From an uncultured Clostridia bacterium (GTDB lineage Bacteria > Bacillota > Clostridia > Christensenellales > Borkfalkiaceae), in the NCBI GenBank assembly GCA_937888935.1, contig CALARO010000122.1:1-5547 (forward strand): a stretch of 5,547 nucleotides of DNA, read 5' to 3'. The translations under genes and the position numbers were made by a program. Positions 1-4,246 of the stretch are shown piece after piece. How positions within the stretch are numbered: the first letter of the stretch is position 1; each line of letters opens with the position of its first letter. The notes below the pieces were generated by a model. The model made no database searches, had not been told where the DNA came from, and saw only the letters and a list, made by a program, of their open reading frames with translations.

Positions 1-465
1 CGCGCCGATTTAAAGCAGGTGCGGATTTATCTCGATTTTAAGCCTGCGCTTGACGAAAAAACGCTGGAAAATCGGCTTTTGCGGCTGTTTGACGAGCAGA
101 AAAACAAGACTTTGCAGAATGCGGCGGGCGATTTACTGCCGCAAAAAATCATCGGCGCGGCGCTTCGTCAGGCGAACGTTTCGCCCGATAAACGGTGTAA
201 TTCCGTGACGAAAGAAGAGCGCGCGCGGCTTCTGAAAGCGTTGAAGGCGTTTGAAATGCAGCCGGTTTCGCTGCGGGATTTTACGGAAGCGATCGTCACT
301 TCGGGCGGCGTGGATTTATCGGAAATCAATCCGAAAACGATGGACGTAAAACGCGTAAAAGGCTTGAAGATGTGCGGCGAAACGCTCGATCTGGACGCGT
401 TTACGGGCGGATATAACCTGCAAATCGCGTTTTCTACGGGTTTTTTGGCGGGAAAAAGCGTATAA
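1..465 (+). CDS. FAD-dependent oxidoreductase, HI0933-like family, C-terminal part (5' end outside window)
   Basis: This is the 3' end of a flavoprotein of the HI0933-like family (annotated variously as NAD(P)/FAD-dependent or aminoacetone-oxidase-family FAD-binding enzyme). The frame is open from base 1, so the GTG at 19 is not taken as the start. About 154 residues remain of a family that is usually near 400; the N-terminal FAD-binding Rossmann motif is missing because of the window edge. Two family signatures are visible: VTSGGVDLSEINPKTM (bases 295-342) and CGETLDLDAFTGGYNLQIAF (from base 373), the latter being the C-terminal strand-loop-helix that closes over the flavin. The physiological substrate of this family is poorly defined, so no gene symbol is given. 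It stops at TAA 463-465, 82 bases before the next gene, which has its own promoter. A flavoprotein of this type preceding cmk is a familiar order in Clostridia. Confidence 0.88.
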   Translation, partial: RADLKQVRIYLDFKPALDEKTLENRLLRLFDEQKNKTLQNAAGDLLPQKIIGAALRQANVSPDKRCNSVTKEERARLLKALKAFEMQPVSLRDFTEAIVTSGGVDLSEINPKTMDVKRVKGLKMCGETLDLDAFTGGYNLQIAFSTGFLAGKSV

Positions 466-478
466 TTGCTCGAAAAGC

Positions 479-508
479 TTGACGAAATCGGGAAAAAAGT
501 AGTATAAT
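479..508 (+). promoter_or_regulatory. Vegetative (SigA-type) promoter for the cmk-plsC / ispH-rpsA operon
   Basis: A -35 box TTGACG (479-484, 5 of 6 consensus) and a perfect -10 box TATAAT (503-508) are separated by 18 bp. Transcription would begin near 514-516, giving a leader of about 33 bases before the TTG start at 548. It lies in the only non-coding gap between the flavoprotein and cmk, where an operon promoter is expected. No terminator is visible for the flavoprotein gene, so read-through from upstream is also possible. Confidence 0.8.
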
Positions 509-531
509 AGTGCCGTTGCAAGGATAAAAAC

Positions 532-539
532 AGAGGAAG
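532..539 (+). promoter_or_regulatory. Ribosome binding site supporting the TTG start of the cmk-plsC fusion
   Basis: AGAGGAAG lies 8 bases before TTG 548. It supports the unusual start codon: the frame is closed by TAG at 500-502, there is no ATG or GTG between that stop and 548, and the first in-frame ATG downstream falls at residue 42, after the kinase P-loop, so it cannot be the start of a working enzyme. Confidence 0.65.
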
Positions 540-547
540 AAACTGCA

Positions 548-1987
548 TTGAATTATTTCGGCGAAAGAAAAATCAATATCGCGCTGGACGGTCCTGCCGG
601 CAGCGGAAAAAGCACCGTGGCGAAAGCTCTCGCGAAAGATTACGATATTCTGTATCTCGATACGGGGGCGATGTACCGCGCGTTTGCGCTCGGCGCAATG
701 AAAAGGGGCGCGGACGTGAAGGATGACGCGGCTATGGCGGCGATCGCGGCGGAAATTCCCGTGCGCGTGAAGTACGAAAACGGCGTGCAGCGCACTTATC
801 TCGGCGACGAGGACGTTTCGGAAGAGATCCGCAAAAACGAAGTTTCGAAAGCCGCTTCGGACGTAGCCGTACACAGAGCGGTGCGCGAGCGGCTTGTGGA
901 AATGCAGCGCGAAATCGCGGCGGAAACTTCCTGCGTGCTGGACGGGCGGGATATAGGCTCGCACGTGCTGCCGAAAGCGGACTACAAATTTTTTGTGACG
1001 GCGAAAGCGGAAGTGCGCGCGAAACGGCGGTATCTCGAATTGTTATCGCGCGGGCAGAACGCCGACGAGAAAGAAATTTTAGCGCAGATCGTGCTGCGGG
1101 ACGAACAGGACACGAAACGCGAATTCGCGCCGCTCAAAAAGGCTGCGGACGCGATTGAAATTGATACTTCGGATATGTCTGTAGAAGAAGTGGTGAAAAA
1201 AATCGAGAGCGTGATCGGGGGCGAGAGTAAAAAAGCGGCGGAAAAGCCTGCCGAAAAATCGAAAAACGCCGCCGAAAAGCCTGAAAAAGGCGCGAAAAAG
1301 AAGAAAAAAGCGTATTCGATGACAATTCCCGCGAACAAGAAGGGGCGGCACGTGATGCCGTTTATGAATTTTTTGCGGGCGATTTTCATTCCCGTGTACC
1401 GCCTGATTTATCCTTTTAAATGCTACGGCGAGAAAAAGACGAAAGACGGTCCGTGCGTGTACGTGTGCAATCACTACCGGATCTGGGATCCCGTGTATAT
1501 CGCGCGGACGACGAGCGAGGGCATACACATTCTCGCTAAGCGCGAAGTGATGGAAAACTGGTTTATGAAGCCGATCTGCAAGAAAATCCGCTGCATTTCG
1601 GTGAATCGCGACGGCAACGACGTGCGCGCGATGATGAACGCCCTGAAATGCCTGAAAAACGGCGAAAAGGTGTCGCTTTTCCCCGAAGGAACGCGGAATA
1701 AAACGCAGGCGGAACTTCTGCCTTTCAAACCGGGCGCGGCGGCGATGGCGATCAAGGCGAAAGTGCCTGTTGTGCCGGCGGCGATTTATAAAAAGCCGAA
1801 GCCTTTCAAAATGGCGCATATTTTATACGGAAAGCCTTTCGAGCTTTCGGAATTTTACGATAAGAAGCTGACGGAAGAAGAGCTTGCCGCGGCGGACGAA
1901 ATCATCAAGAACAAAATTCTCGGCTTAAAACGCGAACACGCGGAATTTTTGGCGCAGAAAAAGGCGAAGAAGGCGAAACGGAAATGA
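548..1987 (+). CDS. Fused cytidylate kinase (CMP kinase) – 1-acyl-sn-glycerol-3-phosphate acyltransferase (PlsC)
   Basis: A 479-residue two-domain protein. Residues 1-222 are CMP kinase, which phosphorylates CMP/dCMP with ATP. Visible are the P-loop GPAGSGKST (15-23), DTGAMYRA (38-45), the nucleotide-binding DGRDIG (132-137) and the lid segment RDEQDTKREFAPLKKAADA (184-202) with conserved R184, D188 and R191. Residues 223-265 form a Lys/Ala/Glu-rich linker with AAEKP repeated 11 residues apart (230-234, 241-245). Residues 270-479 are PlsC, which acylates lysophosphatidic acid to phosphatidic acid at the inner membrane face: HX4D is H309-D314 (NHYRIWD), FPEGTR is 378-383, and VPVVPAAI follows at 406-413. 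Both halves keep their key residues, so both are probably active. Stand-alone cmk and plsC are normally adjacent genes in Clostridia; fusion into one frame is uncommon. The protein starts at TTG and overlaps the next gene by ATGA, implying translational coupling. Domain identities are certain; the single-polypeptide state is inferred from an uninterrupted frame. Confidence 0.93.
   Translation: MNYFGERKINIALDGPAGSGKSTVAKALAKDYDILYLDTGAMYRAFALGAMKRGADVKDDAAMAAIAAEIPVRVKYENGVQRTYLGDEDVSEEIRKNEVSKAASDVAVHRAVRERLVEMQREIAAETSCVLDGRDIGSHVLPKADYKFFVTAKAEVRAKRRYLELLSRGQNADEKEILAQIVLRDEQDTKREFAPLKKAADAIEIDTSDMSVEEVVKKIESVIGGESKKAAEKPAEKSKNAAEKPEKGAKKKKKAYSMTIPANKKGRHVMPFMNFLRAIFIPVYRLIYPFKCYGEKKTKDGPCVYVCNHYRIWDPVYIARTTSEGIHILAKREVMENWFMKPICKKIRCISVNRDGNDVRAMMNALKCLKNGEKVSLFPEGTRNKTQAELLPFKPGAAAMAIKAKVPVVPAAIYKKPKPFKMAHILYGKPFELSEFYDKKLTEEELAAADEIIKNKILGLKREHAEFLAQKKAKKAKRK
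1241..1283 (+). repeat. Short direct repeat inside the cmk-plsC linker
   Basis: GAAAAGCCTG occurs at 1241-1250 and again at 1274-1283, 33 bp (11 codons) apart and in the same frame, producing the repeated AAEKP in the basic linker. It looks like a small in-frame duplication that lengthened the tether between kinase and acyltransferase. Confidence 0.6.
1340..1357 (+). promoter_or_regulatory. Possible internal ribosome site and ATG for a stand-alone PlsC
   Basis: AAGGGG (1340-1345) precedes an in-frame ATG (1355-1357, residue 270) by 9 bases. The remaining 210 residues begin MPFMNFLRAIFIPVYRLIYP, which resembles the normal N-terminus of a free-standing PlsC, and the length is typical for that family. 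The ribosome site is only moderate, so this is either a relic of a once separate gene or a weak internal start. Confidence 0.3.
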
Positions 1988-4035
1988 AGGCGATTGCGGC
2001 GCGCTACGGCGGTTTTTGCAGCGGCGTGAAAAACGCCGTGGATACGGCGATGAAAATCAATCCCGAAAACACGTATATTTACGGCGAGATCATTCATAAC
2101 CGCGACGTGGTGGACGAGATAGAACGGCGCGGCATTAAGACGGTGGAAAATCTTGCCGACGTTCCGGACGGCGCGAGATTGATTATCCGATCGCACGGGG
2201 CGGGCGAAGAAATTTTTAAAGAGTGCGCCGCGCGGAATATCGAAGTTATTGATTGCACGTGCGCGTTCGTGAAGCGGACGCAACGCATCGTGAGAGAAAA
2301 AAGCGAGCAGGGAAAGACGATAATTATCGTGGGCGAAAAGACGCACCCCGAGGTGATCGGGCTGACGGGCTGGTGCAAAAACGGGGCGCGCGTGATTTCT
2401 TCGGAAAACGACGATCTGACGGAATTTTCGGACAAAAATTGCTGCGTAGTGGCTCAAACTACCTTCTCCGAAGAAAAATTTGAAAAAATTATAAAAAATC
2501 TTCGGCAAACAGTGGGAAAAACAGTTGAAGTTTTTAAAACAATTTGCTATACTACTGTTAGTCGGCAAAACGAGGCGCGGAAATTGGCGAAAGAATGCGA
2601 CGCGATTTTGGTGGTGGGCGGTTCGAACAGCTCGAACACCGGAAAGTTGTACGACATTTGCAGAGAGTTATGCAAAGATGTATTCCGGCTGAAAAACGCT
2701 TCGGATTTCGATTATAAAAAATTGCAAAGATTTAATAAGGTCGGTATCGTGACGGGGGCAAGCACTCCGAACGAACAGACTCAGGAGGTTCTCTTAAAAA
2801 TGGTAACGGAAACAGCAGACAAAGCAACGATGGAACAAGTTGTTGCAAACATGGACAATCAGCCGAGATTCAGAAAAGGCGACATCATCAAAGCCACGAT
2901 TTCCAAAGCGGACGATCAGGGCATTTCGGTTCTTTTGCCTATGGCGAAGAAGGAAATCCTTCTTGACAAGAACGAAGTGGATTGCGAAACGTACGACAAA
3001 GAAGCTTATGCTTCGAAGATCGGCGACGAAATCGAGCTTATGGTGACGGCGGTGAATCCCGTGAAGCTTTCTCAGAAGCAGATCAAGCAGGCGAAAGAAG
3101 AGGAAGCGATGCTGGAAGGCATTAAAGAAGGACAGGAGTTTTCCATTACCTGCACCGGTTCGAACAAGGGCGGCTTAACGGGTTCGCTCGGCACTTACAA
3201 AGTGTTCGTTCCCGCAAGAGAAATCCGTTCGGGTTACGTGAAAGAATTGGATAAATACGTGGGCAAGAAGCTCAGATTGAAGCTTCTTGAAATCAATACC
3301 GAGAAAGGCAAAGAGATCGTTGCTTCGCAGCGCGTGATCATCGAGGCGGAAAAAGCCGCGAGAGAAGCGGAAAAGGCGGCGAAAGAAGCCGAATTCTTCG
3401 CAAACGTGCATGTAGACGACATTGTGGAAGGCAAAGTGGAAAGAGTGACGGGCTTCGGCGCGTTCGTATCCGTAAACGGTTTCGATTGCCTTGCCCGCAT
3501 TTCGGATATTTCCTGGGGCGAAATCGAGTCGGTTACCGACGTACTCGAAATCGGCAAAACGTATCAGTTCAAGGTGCTGAAACTCGATCCCGCGAACAAA
3601 AAAGCGGCGATCGGCTACAAGCAGCTTCAACCGCACCCTTGGGATCTTGTAGGCGAGAAGTACGTTGAAGGCGACGTTATTCACGGCAAAGTTGTGCGTA
3701 TCGTTCCGTTCGGCGCGTTCGTGGAAGTGGAAAAAGGCATCGACGGTCTTGTACACGTTTCGCAGATTTCTCACGAATTCCTTGAAAATCCTACTTCCGC
3801 GCTGACGATCGGTCAGGAAATCGACGCGAAGATTTTGCGCCTTAATCCGGAAGAGAGAAAGATGACGCTTTCGATCAAAGCGCTTCTGCCCCGCCCCGAG
3901 AGAGAAGACAAGAAAGACGACGAGAAGGGCGGAAAGAAGGCGGTGAAAACCACGCTCGATCCCGACGAGATGACTTCCTGGACGGACGACAACGAAGGCG
4001 GCGCGTCTATCGCCGATCTTATGAAGAATAACTAA
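1984..4035 (+). CDS. ispH-rpsA: Fused 4-hydroxy-3-methylbut-2-enyl diphosphate reductase (IspH) – 30S ribosomal protein S1
   Basis: A 683-residue fusion of a type known in Clostridia. Residues 1-275 are IspH, the [4Fe-4S] enzyme converting HMBPP to IPP and DMAPP. Cluster cysteines are C12 (GGFCSGV), C93 (DCTCAF) and C188 (KTICYTT). Substrate-site residues include H38, H71, H121-E123 (THPEVIGL), T159/T160, SNSSNT (214-219) and S260 (GASTPNE). Residues 294-633 carry four S1 RNA-binding domains at roughly 295-360, 381-450, 476-547 and 561-633; the last two hold the classic GFGAFV and PFGAFVEV strands. Two heptads EAEKAAR/EAEKAAK (454-467) make a helical spacer between domains 2 and 3. An acidic-basic tail ends in GGASIADLMKNN. 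Four domains fit Firmicute S1, against six in E. coli. The ATG overlaps the cmk-plsC stop as ATGA; only a weak AGAAGG site (1968-1973) precedes it, so translation is probably coupled. Internal signals near 2525-2802 may also yield free S1. Confidence 0.95.
   Translation: MKAIAARYGGFCSGVKNAVDTAMKINPENTYIYGEIIHNRDVVDEIERRGIKTVENLADVPDGARLIIRSHGAGEEIFKECAARNIEVIDCTCAFVKRTQRIVREKSEQGKTIIIVGEKTHPEVIGLTGWCKNGARVISSENDDLTEFSDKNCCVVAQTTFSEEKFEKIIKNLRQTVGKTVEVFKTICYTTVSRQNEARKLAKECDAILVVGGSNSSNTGKLYDICRELCKDVFRLKNASDFDYKKLQRFNKVGIVTGASTPNEQTQEVLLKMVTETADKATMEQVVANMDNQPRFRKGDIIKATISKADDQGISVLLPMAKKEILLDKNEVDCETYDKEAYASKIGDEIELMVTAVNPVKLSQKQIKQAKEEEAMLEGIKEGQEFSITCTGSNKGGLTGSLGTYKVFVPAREIRSGYVKELDKYVGKKLRLKLLEINTEKGKEIVASQRVIIEAEKAAREAEKAAKEAEFFANVHVDDIVEGKVERVTGFGAFVSVNGFDCLARISDISWGEIESVTDVLEIGKTYQFKVLKLDPANKKAAIGYKQLQPHPWDLVGEKYVEGDVIHGKVVRIVPFGAFVEVEKGIDGLVHVSQISHEFLENPTSALTIGQEIDAKILRLNPEERKMTLSIKALLPRPEREDKKDDEKGGKKAVKTTLDPDEMTSWTDDNEGGASIADLMKNN
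2525..2553 (+). promoter_or_regulatory. Candidate internal promoter inside the ispH part, reading towards rpsA
   Basis: TTGAAG (2525-2530, 4 of 6 consensus), a 17-bp spacer and TATACT (2548-2553, 5 of 6) are preceded by the TG of an extended -10 element (2545-2546). It lies in an unusually A+T-rich patch (about 2458-2560) of an otherwise G+C-richer coding region. Transcription would start near 2560, leaving about 240 bases before the in-frame ATG at 2800. This is a sequence match only; an A+T-rich coding stretch can match by chance. Confidence 0.45.
2783..2802 (+). promoter_or_regulatory. Internal Shine-Dalgarno and in-frame ATG at the IspH/S1 junction
   Basis: AGGAGGT (2783-2789) complements the 16S anti-Shine-Dalgarno over 7 bases, better than the sites serving the annotated starts of the cmk-plsC and ispH-rpsA genes. 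It is followed 11 bases after AGGAGG by ATG 2800-2802, which is in frame (residue 273). The spacing is slightly long. The bases also encode Gln-Glu-Val at the conserved end of IspH, so a purely coding explanation remains possible. Confidence 0.5.
2800..4035 (+). other. rpsA: Possible nested stand-alone ribosomal protein S1 (internal start, same frame)
   Basis: Initiation at ATG 2800 would produce a 411-residue protein containing all four S1 domains and nothing of the IspH catalytic core, because the last IspH signature (GASTPNE, residues 258-264) ends just upstream. The first 22 residues (MVTETADKATMEQV...) form an acidic lead-in before domain 1 begins at RFRKGD. Arginine codon use changes at this boundary: CGG is 7 of 17 before and 0 of 14 after, where AGA (8), CGC (4) and CGT (2) are used. 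Four-domain S1 of about 400 residues is a normal free-standing length in Firmicutes. This is inferred, not demonstrated; the fusion is the primary annotation. Confidence 0.4.
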
Positions 4036-4065
4036 GCGTTGTTTTTAAGATAATCCGATACGAAC

Positions 4066-4101
4066 AAACGCTGCGGAAGCCGTATGGTTTCCGCGCGTTT
4101 T
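4066..4101 (+). terminator. Strong hairpin just after rpsA, probable transcription terminator
   Basis: An upper stem GCGGAAGCC (4073-4081) pairs with GGTTTCCGC (4086-4094) around a GTAT loop, with one G-U pair. A lower stem AAACGC (4066-4071) pairs with GCGTTT (4095-4100), leaving T4072 bulged, for about 15 bp in all. Only a short T run (TTTT, 4098-4101) follows, and it is partly inside the stem, as in A/T-flanked terminators that can act in both directions. It begins 31 bases after the rpsA stop. Confidence 0.6.
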
Positions 4102-4132
4102 CATGAATAAAAGCGTTGAAAAAACTTGAACG

Positions 4133-4165
4133 AAACCCTGCTTTTCCGATTAAAAGCGGGGTTTT
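4133..4165 (+). terminator. Second terminator-like hairpin before htpG
   Basis: AAACCCTGCTTTT (4133-4145) pairs with AAAAGCGGGGTTT (4152-4164) over 13 bp with a single T-G wobble and a six-base loop CCGATT. The 3' arm ends in TTTT and is followed by GCGTTTATATATAATT, an interrupted U-rich tail. It fits a factor-independent terminator acting in tandem with the hairpin at 4066-4101, and it separates the operon from htpG. Confidence 0.62.
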
Positions 4166-4174
4166 GCGTTTATA

Positions 4175-4180
4175 TATAAT
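4175..4180 (+). promoter_or_regulatory. Candidate -10 box for htpG
   Basis: TATAAT matches consensus and lies after both hairpins and 66 bases before the htpG ATG, so it is well placed. The -35 region is poor: the nearest candidate is TTAAAA (4150-4155), 19 bp upstream and inside the terminator hairpin. A weak -35 could mean an activator, an alternative sigma factor, or a different promoter altogether. Confidence 0.4.
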
Positions 4181-4195
4181 TCGTAAAAATTTTAG

Positions 4196-4226
4196 CCGCT
4201 CAATCGGCGGAAGTCTGTTTGAGCGG
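4196..4226 (+). promoter_or_regulatory. Perfect inverted repeat in the htpG leader (possible operator or RNA hairpin)
   Basis: CCGCTCAA (4196-4203) and TTGAGCGG (4219-4226) are exact reverse complements separated by 15 bases, ending only 4 bases before the AAGGAG ribosome site. If transcription starts from the TATAAT at 4175, the repeat covers about +10 to +40, a usual place for a repressor site on a chaperone gene. It is not a canonical CIRCE element, although the left arm with its flank, TTAGCCGCTC, resembles TTAGCACTC. As RNA it could form an 8-bp stem that competes with GTCTG/CGGAC (4213-4217/4224-4228). Confidence 0.45.
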
Positions 4227-4230
4227 ACGG

Positions 4231-4236
4231 AAGGAG
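4231..4236 (+). promoter_or_regulatory. Ribosome binding site of htpG
   Basis: AAGGAG, extended on its left by GG (4229-4236), lies 10 bases before ATG 4247. It is a good site and fixes the start; no alternative in-frame start with a site of similar quality is seen. Confidence 0.75.
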
Positions 4237-4246
4237 TGAAAGAAAA

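Larger units (their letters stand above)
4036..4246. other. Intergenic region between rpsA and htpG
   Basis: These 211 bases hold no credible open frame. They contain two terminator-like hairpins (4066-4100 and 4133-4164), a TATAAT box (4175-4180), a perfect inverted repeat (4196-4226) and the htpG ribosome site (4231-4236). AGCGTT occurs at 4035-4040 and 4112-4117, and both copies are complementary to AACGCT at 4067-4072, so alternative RNA pairings are possible. Confidence 0.8.

Noticed and set aside
426..460. Possible hairpin at the end of the flavoprotein gene as a terminator
   Set aside because: The arms pair over about 8 bp with an internal mismatch and a 17-base loop, lie inside the coding region, and no U tract follows.
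19..465. GTG at 19 as the true start of a short 148-residue protein
   Set aside because: The frame is open upstream to base 1, there is no ribosome site, and the content is only the C-terminal part of a roughly 400-residue flavoprotein family.
461..466. TATAAT at the flavoprotein stop codon as a second promoter for cmk
   Set aside because: No -35 match at 16-18 bp upstream (GGGTTT region), whereas the pair at 479-508 is near consensus.
1079..1819. A 246-codon minus-strand open frame opposite cmk-plsC (and similar ones opposite ispH-rpsA)
   Set aside because: Arg/His/Phe-rich composition with no family motif; the plus strand has complete kinase and acyltransferase signatures. These are shadows of biased codon use.
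4126..4154. TTGAAC (4126-4131) with ATTAAA (4149-4154) as the htpG promoter
   Set aside because: The -10 match is poor and lies within the second hairpin, so the transcript would start in or before the terminator; TATAAT at 4175 is a better candidate.
4192..4226. CIRCE (HrcA) operator upstream of htpG
   Set aside because: CIRCE requires TTAGCACTC-N9-GAGTGCTAA; here the left arm has an inserted base, the gap is 19 between CTC and GAG, and the right arm reads GAGCGGAC. Kept only as an unidentified inverted repeat.
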